DNA from: Macrobrachium rosenbergii
Lineage: Eukaryota; Arthropoda; Malacostraca; Decapoda; Palaemonidae
DNA: 64,000 bases
NCBI RefSeq assembly: GCF_040412425.1
Contig: NC_089744.1
Coordinates: 32,932,243-32,996,242 of the forward strand
Direction: 5' to 3'
The notes beneath the pieces were generated by a model. That model ran no database searches. It was not told the origin of the DNA and saw nothing but the letters and a program-made list of their open reading frames with translations. How positions within the stretch are numbered: position 1 is the stretch's first letter; the number at the start of each line of letters is the position of its first letter. The position numbers and the translations under genes are program-made. Positions 1 through 11,699 of this stretch are shown here, piece after piece.

Positions 1-99
1 CTTAAATTAGGCTGCATTTTTAAAATGTGACTTTTGGTCACCAGATAGATGTACAACTCTTTTCTCTTGCATTTGGTTAGCGATGGTAAGTTAAACTCA

Positions 100-749
100 T
101 TCTGCAAAATCAACTACTTTCTGATGCACAGGTCTCTGCAAAAGAGATTTGTGAACAAATGAATACTGAGGCAGTGCTGAAGGAGAAGACACTGAGGTCC
201 ACAAAAAGGTAGTTTGCCTATGAGGCAGCTGACAAGCCAATACAAAATACAATGAAGAAACTGGAAGTGATCCTTTTTTAATGATGTGGCAGACTATGCC
301 ATACAGTCTCTGGAGGACTGCTTTCAGTCTCTGGGGGAAGTTAAAGACAACTTTGGACAGCTTCTCAACTTTAGTAATCTTGAAGCAGATACTGAAGGAC
401 CAGTGTAGGAACCTCGGGGACATACTAACCTATGGAGAAGAGTCAGATGTTGATGGCAATGCACTGACTACAGAAATAGACAGTCTTCCAAAACTCCCAC
501 AAGCAAAGATGACTGCATTTGAGCTTACTTACTTACCTCTCTCAAAATGACATTAGTGAGTTGTACCCATATCTTTGGATAGCTCTCAGGATAGCCTGCA
601 GGCTCCCTGTAACAGTTGCCTCAGCAGAAAGAAGCTTTTCTAAGCTTAAATTGATTAAAACCTACTTGAGACCTACCATGGCACAGGAAAGACTGAGTGG
701 ACTTGCAATTATTAGTGTTAACAATAAAACTGGCAGCGAGATCACATAA
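100..749 (+). pseudogene. hAT-family transposase relic (ZMYM1-like, C-terminal half)
   Basis: Conceptual translation across three frames gives blocks typical of ZMYM1/TTF-type hAT transposases: AKEICEQMNTE and an FAYEA stretch near 150-270, then VADYAIQSLEDCFQ at about 285-330, then QCRNLGDILTYGEESDVDG at 400-460, and finally PYLWIALRIACRLPVTVASAERSFSKLKLIK at 565-655, which is the hAT dimerisation region with its conserved LPVT.AS.ERSFS motif. At least one in-frame stop (near 205) and two frameshifts (near 400 and 530) break it, so no functional protein is made. The N-terminal half would lie before position 1. It is sense to the plus strand, opposite to the PLC-gamma gene. Confidence 0.8.
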
Positions 750-1620
750 AATGATGTCATAAATGACTTTGCCTCTAGAAATGCCAGGAAACAAAGACTC
801 TAAAAATAATTTAAATACTGAAATAGTTTGGTAACTTTTGTTAAGAAAGCAGTGCCAGTCAGTGTCTTGTACTTACTACAAAATAAGAGGTGAAAAGTAA
901 ATCTCTTCAGTAGGCCTACACTAGTATATTTTAGGTTGGGTTCATCTTTGCACCTACCACTTTTGTACATAGTTTTCAAATATAATTGTTCATCTTAATT
1001 TTTGAACCCTTACTGTTATTATGTTGTGAATTTAACTGTTATTTTGTGCACAAATTAAAGCACTTTTTTCCAAGCAGTTTATATATTTATTTACTTTTAC
1101 AACTGCTATTTTCTATGCATGAAGATATAAGTATGTTATTTTATTTCATTTGTAGTGGGAAATTGCATTTTTGCACAACTGCTCCATTTTTTTTAATATA
1201 AGCAATTAAACTGGTTAACTTGTTTTATTGTAAAAGTAGAGTCTTGCCTGCTGATTTGTTGTTACTTACAAATACAGGTTCAATATGCCACACAATATGT
1301 CACACTGAAATTTAAAAAGTGCAAATAATACTGGACCATATTGTGAATTTGCTAACCCTATAAGGTTAGTGATGCCATTATAGTGCATGAAATGATCAAC
1401 TATTCAAGCACAAGTAATAGTTAAGCACCATGACGATGGTGGTGGTGGTGGTGGTGACGACCAGGGGGGGGCCACCAAATCCAGTCCTGCTTAGGGCCCT
1501 ATAAAGGGCTTGGACCAGCCCTAGCTCTTACATTATGAATGTTTACCTTCAATACAGGTAAAATGTATGGAACTAGTTTCTCATGCTCTACCCTGATCAA
1601 TCATGTCATAGAGAACATTG
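750..1620. other. A/T-rich intergenic or intronic stretch
   Basis: No coding exon or recognisable element was found. It holds a GGT/GTG-rich run at 1437-1456 and otherwise AT-rich sequence, perhaps the decayed 3' flank of the hAT element. Confidence 0.4.

Positions 1621-1626
<6 letters not shown>

Positions 1627-1673
<47 letters not shown>
1627..1673. repeat. Poly(A) run followed by (CA)n
   Basis: About 33 A residues run directly into a short CA microsatellite. This could be a retroposon tail, but no element body was identified upstream. Confidence 0.85.
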
Positions 1674-1676
<3 letters not shown>

Positions 1677-1794
1677 GAAAAGGTTAACTTTGCCCTGTCC
1701 AGGCTTAGCCTTCCCCTGCCAAAGAGGTTAAATTTGGAATCCTCACAGTTCTCAGTAAAAGCTTAGCCTTAAGATCATTCTGAGCTCTAAGAAA

Positions 1795-1800
<6 letters not shown>

Positions 1801-1827
<27 letters not shown>

Positions 1828-1829
1828 AT
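1801..1829. repeat. (GA)n microsatellite
   Basis: Uninterrupted GA dinucleotides, one of several GA/CT tracts in this window. Confidence 0.9.
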
Positions 1830-2457
1830 AGCATTCCCTTTATCAAAACCTTATAGGGGATTGCTTGTAATGAACTTACTCTTTTCACTGCCACTAGTGC
1901 TAATAAAGTGTGATTCATAGCAAATACTTAAACGGAACTGATTTCAGAGGCTCAAAAGGATCTGCAAATAAAATTAGACCTGGCACCTCAACTTAGTGGA
2001 TTTCGTTACTTAACAGACTCGTCATTGTGAACGACAATAAAAGAAATTTACTTTTAAGCTTTTGGTTTTGCAAGTAAAGTATGTGATTATTTTTTCTCTT
2101 GTAATAAAAGTTCTAAACAGAGTGTACAATATATGACTGCTGGACATTATGCAACTCTTAATAAACATGCATTAGTTATGGTAATAACACTGCCAAACAG
2201 CTATTTCTCGCTTCAGTTTTTTATGTCAGTTCTTGCTACTGTTTATGCCTGTGTTTTGCTGAGCAGTGGACACTGAAATAGTAATTGGTTGTTAATTATA
2301 AGAAATGGTAATGAATTCTTAGATAAGCCAATAAGTTTGATAAGCCTGGTTGAATGTATAATGGTTTGCATTTAGTCCGTCTGTGTAAGTGTGCGTACAT
2401 ACGTACGCACAAGCAATGCATTATGATGCACTACTTTTTTGTAGTTTATCCCAGCTC
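1830..2457. other. Non-coding stretch with a short palindrome
   Basis: No gene seen. At 2391-2410 there is a near-perfect inverted repeat (GTGCGTAC, four bases, GTACGCAC); nothing around it suggests a function. Confidence 0.4.

Positions 2458-2497
<40 letters not shown>
2458..2497. repeat. (GA)n microsatellite
   Basis: About 19 uninterrupted GA units. Confidence 0.9.
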
Positions 2498-2499
<2 letters not shown>

Positions 2500-3005
2500 A
2501 CCTTAAGGTCATGCATACATGTATGAACACCCACATACCCACACTGAAAAATGTATGTATGCAACACTAAATTACTGTCTTAAGTACATTTCTATACTGC
2601 ATTAAATGAATGGCAATAAAGATGGTGTACCAGAGAGAAGGGGGGGCACACAGTAAGTGTGTAGTGTTAGTAACTTACATTAAAAAAAAGATGTTCGTGG
2701 TTTTTTATACACCGAGTGATTTTTTTCTTTTACATGATTTTTTGTATTTTACATTCAGCTATAATTTTGTTAAATTACACTGTACAGTACTGTACTGTAA
2801 GTATTTCTAGAAGCAATTCATTTAGCAGATAAGTATCTGAAATTGAATAAGTGAATATATATTTTAGACTTAATGACAATATCAAAATACCAATTAGGAT
2901 AGGCTATTAATTATTTTATATGGAACTAGAAGCTAACCGAGTTGCTTCAGGGTACGGTATTGTGTTGGCTACTTACCAATCTTTGTTACTCAGTGGATTT
3001 CATTA

Positions 3006-3317
3006 CTTACCAGGAGGGAAAAAAAGTTAGGTATATCTGGTTTAACCAGACCACTGAGCTGATTAACAGCTCTCCTAGGGCTGGCCCGAAGGATTAGATT
3101 TATTTTACGTGACTAAGAACCAACTGGTTACCTAGCAACAGGACCTACAGGTTATTGTGGGATCCGAACCACACTATGACGAGAAATGAATTTCTATTAC
3201 CAGAAATAAATTCCTCTAATTCTTCATTAGCCGGTAGGAGAGTCGAACGCTGGGCCAACAGCATGCTGGGCGACAGCTCTACCCATCCCTCCAACGATGA
3301 ACTCTTACCAGGAGGGA
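3006..3317 (-). mobile_element. tRNA-derived SINE with 14-bp target duplications
   Basis: The body at about 3020-3303 reads on the minus strand and is the same family as the copy at 25113-25396. The head carries a tRNA-like A box (TGGGTAGAGCT) and B box (GTTCGACTCTCC) and the tail ends with AGTGGTCTGGTTAAACCAG. Perfect 14-bp direct repeats CTTACCAGGAGGGA lie at 3006-3019 and 3304-3317, the hallmark of LINE-mediated retroposition. Short open frames across it are incidental. Confidence 0.88.
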
Positions 3318-4219
3318 CAGACCCGAAACTGTCTGTCAAGCTGAGGTATCATTGTATGTTTGAATTCCAGATACTAAGTTCTACGGGGCTTTAATCTCAT
3401 CAGATCTCAACACCTTAAGGTACTAATCATTAGCCAGATCCAATAGCAAACAATGCAATACCAAAGACAGCATGGAAGCATAAGGACGTAAGACCTCAAA
3501 AGTAGAAAAAAAAACTATTTAAAAGGTAAAGAAACTTTAATGCAAGTCTACATGGGCATGGGTGCTGAAAATTCCTCTAGAATGGCACCCAGAGCAATAC
3601 AAAAACCACTGTTTCTGATACAAGGCCAAGGTTGTTTCTTCACTTAAGGGCAGAATCCAAGATACCTTAAAAAACCCCTTGCTGGGAGGAGATAGTTGAG
3701 CATCCAAGCACTTAAGTGTGGGATGTGGAAGTTTAGTGGAACTGCATGGAATTCAGTAATTTGAGTCGATTTTTCCTTAACAGAAGAATATGAGAGGCAT
3801 TTACCAAGGAGTTAGCAAATCTGAAAATCATTCCCTCTGAGGCTACTAGCTCTACAGGAGTCACTGAGCAATTCTTGTACTCGAAATTTGTTCAATATTT
3901 TCCTTAGAGTTGATAAAGGGGGAAGGCATCAGTATCTGAATTGGGCCAAATCTTTTGTTTTATATGACGGAGGGAAAAAACAAAACCTGGATGTAGGTTT
4001 AAGAATAAACTTGTTAACTCTGTTTCAGCATCCCCCCCCTACAGAACCTGGTGACAATGGCAGTCCTGGATTTACTTGAAAGATTAACAAACATTTAATA
4101 TAAGTTACAATTCTATTAAGCTGATACTGCACTGGAATTGCGTCTGATTATTCTGACAAAGTTCCCCAGTGAGGTCATGTGTCCCAACAAGAGAGCCATT
4201 ACCATGTAGGAAGCTTACT
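3318..4219. other. Non-coding stretch without recognised features
   Basis: No exon, RNA or identifiable transposon domain was seen. Open frames are short and lack family signatures. Confidence 0.4.
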
Positions 4220-4221
<2 letters not shown>

Positions 4222-4271
<50 letters not shown>

Positions 4272-4280
4272 CAATAATAA

Positions 4281-4333
<53 letters not shown>
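4222..4333. repeat. (TAA)n microsatellite
   Basis: About 112 bp of TAA/ATA trinucleotide repeat with a few interruptions near 4266-4285. Reading it in reverse gives meaningless poly-Leu and poly-Tyr frames. Confidence 0.95.
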
Positions 4334-4551
4334 GGGATAACATTCAAGAAGCAAGCTGTGTCTATTTGTCTTCCAGCAGAAAAGCCTGCAAATTGTGAGT
4401 CTACCCTCATCCCCAGACAGAGAATGGACTGAGGAGGAGTTAAGGAGTCTACTGAAATTCACAAAATGCACACAGACTGAACCAGATGAAGCAACAGATC
4501 CTTGATCTTCAGAATACTGTCGGCTGAGTTGGCCAACTTCAATCAGTCAAC

Positions 4552-4740
4552 TCAGCAAGAAAAAATTTTTGCTCCTAAAAGACAAAACAATCTCCCTATG
4601 GGCAACAAATTCCTAGTGAATACTTGAGGCACTGTACACAAGCCAAAACAAAGTAGCTTGAACAGGAATACCTTTCCTACAAAAGAACAAGGAAACTTAC
4701 ATGTCCAATGAATCATCCAACTGTTCTTCTGGAAAGTCAC
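4552..4740 (-). pseudogene. DIRS-like reverse transcriptase fragment
   Basis: Minus-strand translation contains GKVFLFKLLCFGLCTVPQVFTR, closely matching the RT palm motif of DIRS elements (G.VYQFRALCFGLSTAPQVFTR). The YLDD motif that should follow within about 30 residues is not recognisable. It is a degraded remnant on the same strand as PLC-gamma and lies downstream of the last exon in this window, so probably in the next intron. Confidence 0.6.
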
Positions 4741-6780
4741 TCAAACCATACTTGACCAAACCATCAAGAATGGGTGCAGACAAATAAAGTTGTTCAGTCT
4801 TGGTACATCTGACATTGGACACCAAGCTCTGTTTACTTATGGCACTAGGAAAGTCAGTGTTCAAGTCCCGGAAAATTACCGACATCTGCTCCATTGCTTC
4901 TCTAATTACTACCTCCTACTGAAAAACAAGATACTTCTACTGGAGGAGATATGAAGGGAAGGATATAGAAGACAATGCCAGTAGAGGGGAAAACCTGAAA
5001 GGAATCATAACTCTCCTTCAGTACCTCCACCACCAAAAGCTCTCTAAACATGCCAGAAGGCCTGCAACTGGCCTCCTACCAGAACCTGAGGGCTGAATAG
5101 ATCCATGAAAGGTATGTAAGACCCGTGAGAAAGAGGTATGACTTTACTGAGGGCCTGGAGGATGACAAATGGTAGGCCTTTCAACCCTAACTGCGAGATT
5201 AACTAGGAAATTCTATTATTCTGTACCAATATATCCTCCCTTATTGCCTAAAAGGAGTCAGGCTTAGAAGGCAACCCAAAGGAGAAACCAAAACAGCTGC
5301 CATCTCCTGTGCAGGAGAAACCTTTGATGACATATAGGAGCATAACTGTTCTCACTTCTTCAGAAATGAGTTAGTATCAGCATGAGGACATTTGCCTGTT
5401 GTGTCAGAAATGGCCTTGACCATGCACGTCAAAAACTCTAAGAATCCTCCCTGCTAAAGTCCCCCTGATGCCACAAGCACTCTAAGCTGGCGCCATAAAG
5501 TCTCTAAGCTGGCTCAATAAACTCCCAAAGTTGGCTCATGGAACTCACTAAGCTGGTGCATAGAGGAGCAATTATACTAAGCTAAAGGTCAGTAAAAGAT
5601 AAAAATTCAGCAATCTAAACAAAGACCTGGACAAAACTCCATCTGTGCATGCCCAAAGCACTTTGTCAGTCTCACAAGTATTGTGTCTTCAGGGAATGAG
5701 ACAAAGAAAGCTGATTCTTTAACTGAAGATGGTTTAAGTGCTTGTAAGATGCCTGTATCATAACAGGCGGCTCTTTCCAGCCTCATAAAAAAACAAGAAG
5801 ACAAGAGTTGTAAGCTTTGTGTGCCATAGTATGAAAAACTTACAAAATGCACTCTAACCGAATGAGAAAGACTGGGTCACCAAAATACTTATGATAACAG
5901 AGACCTATTCTCTACAGGGTCTCTTTCCTCCACTAAATGAGGATAAAGCAAACCCCAACACTCCAGCAAACACTGAAAAAACAAAAAATAAGAGGCAGGT
6001 GATGGAAGGCACAGAACCACTTTGACCTGAGAACCAACCCATTCCCTTGCATCAAACTCTTCCAACAGTCTCAGGGCAGTCCTAAACTCGGGCTAGACAG
6101 GCAAGGGCACCAACTCCTTTCCTCTTACAGGGGAATGCAAAAATGATTGCAAATTATGGGGAGACCCAGAATGGTTCCGTGTCATAAATTCAGACAAACC
6201 TTTTACTAACTAAAATAAGGTTTACATCTTATTCTAACTTCTCAATATGCTTTTCTTGAACCAAAAGGGGTGGAAGGCTATAAAGGAAGTCTCAGTACTA
6301 GCTAAAGCATTAACAGAAGAAAAAGCCACACACTGAGTAAGTTCAACAACAGATGGACCTGGAGAAGGAGGAGAAATGACAAGTTTATGACCTGACCTAA
6401 CTATTTGCTCTTGCAATCTATCTGCTTCCCTTCTCTTCTTATATCTAATGAACTTGAGCATTAAGTCCTTCAAAAATCCTTAAATTCCTCACATCTATTC
6501 TCGAAGTCACACTCTATACCCTTGCAGCTGGCACAGTGTGTCTATCTACCTCAAAATTCAACAGCCTGCTAACACAGCAATCATTCCTACAGAACCTGAT
6601 GTTCTTGGCCTTGATTCTAGTGAAAGGCATCCTAGAAAAAATATAAGGATGCAAAAGCAGCAAACACACAAAACCATGAAATACCAACGAGTGCCTATAC
6701 AGAGCTAAAACATTCAAAACATACCTGGTAGTGAACAGGTGTACTAAACAATCACCTGGGTCAGCCATGTGATCTTTTGT
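4741..6780 (-). mobile_element. Probable degraded retroelement sequence (DIRS-like debris)
   Basis: Several minus-strand frames of 60-85 codons occur here (for example 4894-4697, 5852-5607, 6473-6234, 6768-6514). The 4894-4697 frame (LYLSAPILDGLVKYGLSDF) and the Cys-rich stretch near 6600 resemble gag-like parts of the DIRS copies elsewhere in the window, but I cannot prove homology by eye. The attribution rests mainly on adjacency and shared orientation with the RT fragment at 4552-4740. Confidence 0.3.
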
Positions 6781-7008
6781 TTGAATGCCGACTTGCTAAT
6801 CAGTGTGGAGATATAAACTAACTCTAACAGTTGGTAAGAGTCATCCCTAATAATGATCTTTCTTACTAAAATAGAAGATGTAACCACCACTAACTTTATT
6901 TATGAAGCTGATTCACAATGCTTGAACAAAATACTGTAGCATACTTTCTGAATAAGCAAATGTCACTCTTACACCTAATGCTATAATAACTATATTCAAG
7001 TTACTTAC

Positions 7009-7215
7009 TGTGATGCAACAAAAGCTTGATCCCTTATGGTAGTGATGACATCATTAAATGATATCTTTGATGTCAGTGTATGCCCGTGAAAAATATTTGG
7101 TGTGCCATCAGGGCCATCCCAACAGTCAAGCTCAATACAACGGCAGCCCATTCGCAACACCCGAGCGTATGCTTCTGTTGAAGAATCACTGGCTACCTGA
7201 TCACCGGTTAAGTAC
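7009..7215 (-). CDS. PLC-gamma exon: core of catalytic X box with second active-site His
   Basis: This 207-bp exon encodes [37 protein letters not shown]...[27 protein letters not shown]. Glu and Asp of IELDCWDG are calcium ligands and the His of HGHT is the second catalytic His in characterised PLCs. All three are present, so this part of the enzyme looks functional. The acceptor is tgttttgttatAG and the donor is CA|GTAAGT, ending two bases into a codon. The next exon, expected to begin with a YPVILSIED-like block, was looked for in 1-7000 and not seen. Confidence 0.96.
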
Positions 7216-8660
7216 CTATAACAAAACATGAATGTAATGTACAAACATACTCAAGGAATGAAACCTAAAATAGTTATTATCACGACAAGTTTACAATAAT
7301 ACTTACCAGAAAAAAATTTAGGTTCAATAAAATAGCAATTACTGGTTATCTGTCAGTACTTCTGGAAAATGGAGTCCCTCATTAATGGCATTACCTGTCA
7401 ATTACCCTACTAGTGTTGAAAGTTGTAGGAGAGTGGCTGTTTATTCAGCAGCTGCTTCAGGGACTGATGACCCTGCCCACACCAGTAAGGAATAGAAAGG
7501 ACTCTTTAACTATGATAGCCAGTCCTACAGGAGACTAGTACGTCAAAATTAAATCTGAGCAGAAAAGCCTCTATGCCTCTGCTAGGCTGTCACTGAAATT
7601 AACCCACTGTTCTTGGGATACAGTTAGGGAAAGCAGTGACTGCATGGATCAAATTGAAGGTGTTTATGAATGGGGAATAACAAGATAAAAATGAGGATGG
7701 GTAGGGAGATGGTTATGCTCTAAAGTGTACAGGCTAGGGCAGTGGGTTGGAAGGAAAAATCCCCTGTGAAGGGAGGGCAAAGTCCATTAATGCACGGGGA
7801 AAAAAAAAAAAAATTTTTAAAATCTAAGAAATAAACTATACTTCAAGAATCTGGCAGCTACCTCATGTGCCAGAACAGAGGCTTTGGAACTTCATTACAC
7901 CTACTGTACAATTTACCACTTTGATATAAACAGTAATTACCATGCATTATTTCAGCACAGCTTAAGCCATAAATCACACTTAGGTTAGACTGAAAACATA
8001 GCTTACCTGTTTTGTTATTTTTTATACATGATTCACATACTGTATGTATGACTTAGGAACTTTTATGCTTACTTATATATCTTATAATTTGTATTTTTGT
8101 ATTCACCATAAGATAAAAGAATGCTTTATTTGACTTTTTTTGTTCATGCTGAAATGCTTGTTCTTGATCATTTATTACTTAGCACAACAGCTTTTAACTA
8201 CTGATAACACATTCCAAAACATTCTACATGGATATCACTGTTTTAAAACATCACTTTCAACCTGATTCACAACATTTTTCCAATTCAGCCAGCTAATCAT
8301 CTCCCAGTTCACCCAAAACATGCTCAATATGGTAACTCTTTTTATATGGATTGGTATGTTATTGCCACTCCAACATTATTATTAGTAAAATAATAATTAT
8401 TTTAAGTTATGATGCCACATTATTACTGCAATTTTTAAAACAGCACTATTATTCTGTTATTACAGGTACAAGACACCAGCTTCACAGGAATTTTTTAACC
8501 TCAGTGCATTTGTGTTGCTGTTTTGAAGCTTGTGGTGGTGTCATGAAGGAAGGAGGAACAAAAGCTAAAGTGGTATGAAATGAGGATGCTGAGGTAGATT
8601 TTGGGGATCTTGCTGCCTTAGAGGCTGGAAAATGGCAAGAAATCATAAGTGCAGGAGTGG
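7216..8660 (-). other. PLC-gamma intron, first part
   Basis: AT-rich intron sequence with a poly(A) run near 7800-7813. No exon or recognisable element was found before the MITE at 8670. Confidence 0.5.
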
Positions 8661-8667
8661 TAAAGAT

Positions 8668-8907
8668 TACAGGCAGTCCCCAGTTATCGGCGGGGTTCCG
8701 TTCTGAGGGTGTGATGATAACTGAAAATCGGCGATTTTTGGGGTTTATCGGTGCCAAAAAGCACCGATTTTCAGTTATCGGCGCCTGTTAGGTATGTATT
8801 GGCGCCGATAAGCAGAAATCGGTGATTTTTGGCGCCGAAAATTGCCGATTTTCGTCGCTAGACAAGCGCCATAAAACCAGACCGCCGTTAACCGGGGACT
8901 GCCGGTA
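8668..8907. mobile_element. 236-bp Tigger-type MITE with TA duplications
   Basis: The element occupies 8670-8905. Its ends are inverted: CAGGCAGTCCCCAGTTATCG on the left and, reverse-complemented, CCGGCAGTCCCCGGTTAACG on the right. TA dinucleotides at 8668-8669 and 8906-8907 are the target duplication. The inside is full of short inverted repeats built on CGGCGATTTT / AAAATCGCCG, so the whole unit can fold. There is no coding capacity. The ends place it with pogo/Tigger-type non-autonomous elements. Confidence 0.88.
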
Positions 8908-8934
8908 CTGATATAATAAAAGGGTAGAGATGAA

Positions 8935-9115
8935 GATGGTTCGGGAAAGTGGTAAGGATGAGTGAAGAGGATTTGCAGTGAACTTGCCAAGGGCAGAAGG
9001 TCGAGAGGGAGGCAAAGGATTAGATGGCATGATTAGGGTGAAGAGGGATTTGGAGAATGGTTTAGCAGAGGACGATGCTTTCAATGCAAGTAGTTGGAGA
9101 AGATGCACTAAGGCA
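8935..9115 (+). pseudogene. RTE-type LINE 3' coding remnant
   Basis: Plus-strand frames give pieces resembling the C-terminus of RTE-like reverse transcriptases (GKVVRMSEED, then VEREAKD, then VKRDLENGLAEDDAFNASSWRR). Such proteins end with a W.G.V.R...R.WRR.TR pattern. A related sequence lies at 36590-36870. Stops and frameshifts interrupt it. Recognition rests on short motifs only. Confidence 0.45.
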
Positions 9116-10169
9116 AATTAAAATAATTATTACTAATAATAATATTAGAGCGGTGGGGATGAAGGTAGTATTGCGTAACTGCTGGGTTACATTTTCAAGG
9201 GAGGCTTATATAATAACAGCTTATTGATTTTTCTTGTCTCACTTTTGAAGATGGGTTTGTGTTATATGAATATTATATGCACGTGTTTTACACAAGATGC
9301 ATTTCATTAATCTGAGCTTACCTCACATATTAAGAATTAAGCATTTCAGGAACTCACATATTAACATATCACACTGTGTGATGTACTTCTTTCCCTTTGG
9401 TTCCTTCAGCACCATCTCTTAAAATTTTTGAGGCATGTCCAAGAAACCTTATTCTTCTATGATTACTTCATTGCAGTGCATCTCCTTTTCCTTCATATAT
9501 AGTTTTTGAGCTCCTTTACTATCATTTTGCTTTAATCTCTTCTCTTGCCACACTTTCATACAATTTGTTAAACCTACAGATGACTGGATTTTCTGCTGCT
9601 TTTAATATATACTGTACCTTTTTAAAGAACTCATTTATTATTGGTGCCTCCACCTTTCTTTGCGAGCTTTAAATTAATAATGAATTTAACCAACCACCTT
9701 TTTGGGGTGCCTATAATGTACTACTGACAGACCATTAACTTATTTTCATCTTCATTCCACAACATGCTGGGAATTATGATTAGGACAAGTCAAGTGGAAT
9801 ATTCAGGTAAGTCAGATGTGTGGAAAAAGTTAAAAGATGTGTAAGGAAAGATACAACTTGGAGAATATGCCAGAATATTCAGTGTATGTGTGAGTAAAAG
9901 AAAGGGGCTGTACCTAGCGAGGACCCAAAGTCAGACTATCTGGCCAGTCAAAGGGTTCTATTTTCTAGGGGTAGTATCTCACAAGGTGGTTGGTGTCTTG
10001 ACCTGCTGGCTACCCTTGGAAATACAATATTTAAGCCCTCAAATGCAGACACATCCTTTTATAAGACTACAACCACTTACATCTAAAACTATTCAAAATC
10101 TAATAAAAAGTATTATGGGCATCAAAAATTTGTTAATTTAAAAACAAAACATCAGATATTAAGACTTAC
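9116..10169 (-). other. PLC-gamma intron, remainder
   Basis: No feature identified. The sequence is AT-rich and the open frame at 9890-10141 has no recognisable domain. Confidence 0.4.
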
Positions 10170-10285
10170 GTATTATGAGATGATGCTACCCAGTACTGAG
10201 ACAATGATTTTGTCATATCCTGGTTAACAATGTCATGTCTTCTATCCCAAATTTGATTCTCCTTTGAAAAGAGGTACTGAAAGAA
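10170..10285 (-). CDS. PLC-gamma exon: start of catalytic X box with first active-site His
   Basis: This 116-bp exon encodes [14 protein letters not shown]...[26 protein letters not shown] and DM...LS.YW..SSHNTYL are diagnostic of the entry to the PLC X box. The His of SSHN is the general acid/base that attacks the phosphodiester, and the adjacent Asn is a calcium ligand in characterised PLCs (family knowledge). The acceptor is ttttattttAG and the donor is AAT AC|GTAAGT; the split Thr codon is completed by the next exon to give HNTYLTGDQ. The exon is intact. Confidence 0.95.
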
Positions 10286-10532
10286 CTAAAATAAAAAAAG
10301 AGAAGAATATCAGATTACAGGTCTAAACCAACGAGGACCAATTTTAAAATACAATTACAGTGATGTAGTATAATGTCTTACTGTAATAGTGATTTGGCTC
10401 TAAAGAAAATAAAAGTTAATCTGCAAATTCAGAAAAACTTTCCACTTCATAAATATTCAATGCTTTTCTGGTTTTTAAAATTTAAAACAAATCAATTATT
10501 CAGTATTCTTTATACTATATGTATTCAAGTAC

Positions 10533-10736
10533 CTCTTCAATATAAAAATAGGGATCCTTAACATCTCTCTCTGGATCCAGTACAAACTTCTTAATGATGC
10601 TGTCAGCATAGTATTCATCCTCTTTTTGCTGTTCAATTAAAAAAGTCTCGAATTCCCGGAGGGACACAGTTTTCATGTCACTGCTATACCTCTCCAAAAG
10701 GTTCTCATTTTCATTTTCACCAACAAAAAGAAGTTT
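10533..10736 (-). CDS. PLC-gamma exon: second EF-hand pair up to the X box
   Basis: This 204-bp exon (68 codons, phase 0 at both ends) starts KLLFVGENENENLLERYSSD and ends DPYFYIEE. It matches the PLC-gamma stretch with the leucine-rich SLPEFQQFLLDYQ motif (here SLREFETFLIEQQ), then a long helix, then EPYFFLDEF just before the catalytic barrel. The acceptor is ttatttttcAG. The donor is GAAGAG|GTACTT, slightly off consensus, but the alternative read-through quickly meets a stop, and the 247-bp intron rejoins the frame exactly. Confidence 0.93.
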
Positions 10737-11304
10737 CTGAAAAATAAAGATTACAATTACAAGATATAGCTAAATACAGCACATCATTAAAACCTAGCAT
10801 CACACATTTCACTAGACACTGTTTACTTCTATTATCGTTAACACTACCGAATAGTTCAACCAAACCATTAACATTCTTAACACTAACAAATCTTACTTAA
10901 AATTCTTAAAACTTTGACAGGAAAAACTGATAATGTTAAAGATTCTAAGCCGTATTACATAATTTGTTTCCAAGATTTGGTATTTGATGTTGGGTAAGAA
11001 TTGGCTCATCACATAAAACATGCTGAAATGTAAGTAAAATACCTAGAGATCAAATAAGTGTCACTAACTTGACAACAGGATAATATTAGCATTGTTGCAT
11101 GTATATATGACAATTTATTTCCAAACAATGGTCAAGGAAATTCATGGGGCATCTTATAAAGTAAAGTCAAAGTGTATAAGGTTAACCTATAGGCTGTGAG
11201 CCTTTGGTTTTGGTGATGAGTAATGAAACCCACCTGCAGACAAATACAAACTACTGTGGTCTCAACAGATATAACACACAAGCAGCAAAATATCACACAA
11301 GCAG

Positions 11305-11690
11305 CAAAATATCACAAATTTTTAAATAATTTGTATTTTTTATAACTAACAAACCTGTGGTCTTAATATTAGGATAAATCTTCTTGTACTAGCTGGAAAC
11401 CGATAAAAATAATATAATTGTATATGCAAGGAACTGTTGGCCTCTGGCATGTCACGAATGAGATAGGTGACACATTCAACCCAAGCTTGATCTTGTGAAG
11501 CCTCAGTTACTCTTCCAACCCAGGGTAACCTGACAGAGGGGTGGCTAGAGGTGGGCGTTAAATGTTAAGACTGCCAATTTGTTAGTTATGAAAAAAATAC
11601 AAATTAATTAAAAATTTGTCATTTGTTCATACATGGAACAAACCTGGGTCTCAACATTAGGATAGATTCACTCCTGGTGGGAGGTAAACA
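11305..11690 (-). mobile_element. DIRS-like 3' terminus (ITR plus internal complementary region)
   Basis: An outer end at about 11315-11360 (AATTTGTATTTTTTATAACT then AACAAACCTG) is repeated inverted at 11578-11620 and then followed by a second end-like block (CATTTGTTCATACATGGAAC). This is the arrangement seen more clearly in the complete element at 53900-60408, where the internal complementary region equals both outer ends joined. The coding side of the element is to the right, so its sense strand is minus. A recombinase C-terminus follows at 12119-12376. Confidence 0.7.
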
Positions 11691-11699
11691 ATCTTGAAC

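Noticed and set aside
986..1201. Short hydrophobic frame after the hAT relic
   Set aside because: AT-rich sequence with no recognisable domain.
4220..4471. Long poly-Leu/poly-Tyr open frame on the minus strand
   Set aside because: It is only the TAA microsatellite read in reverse.
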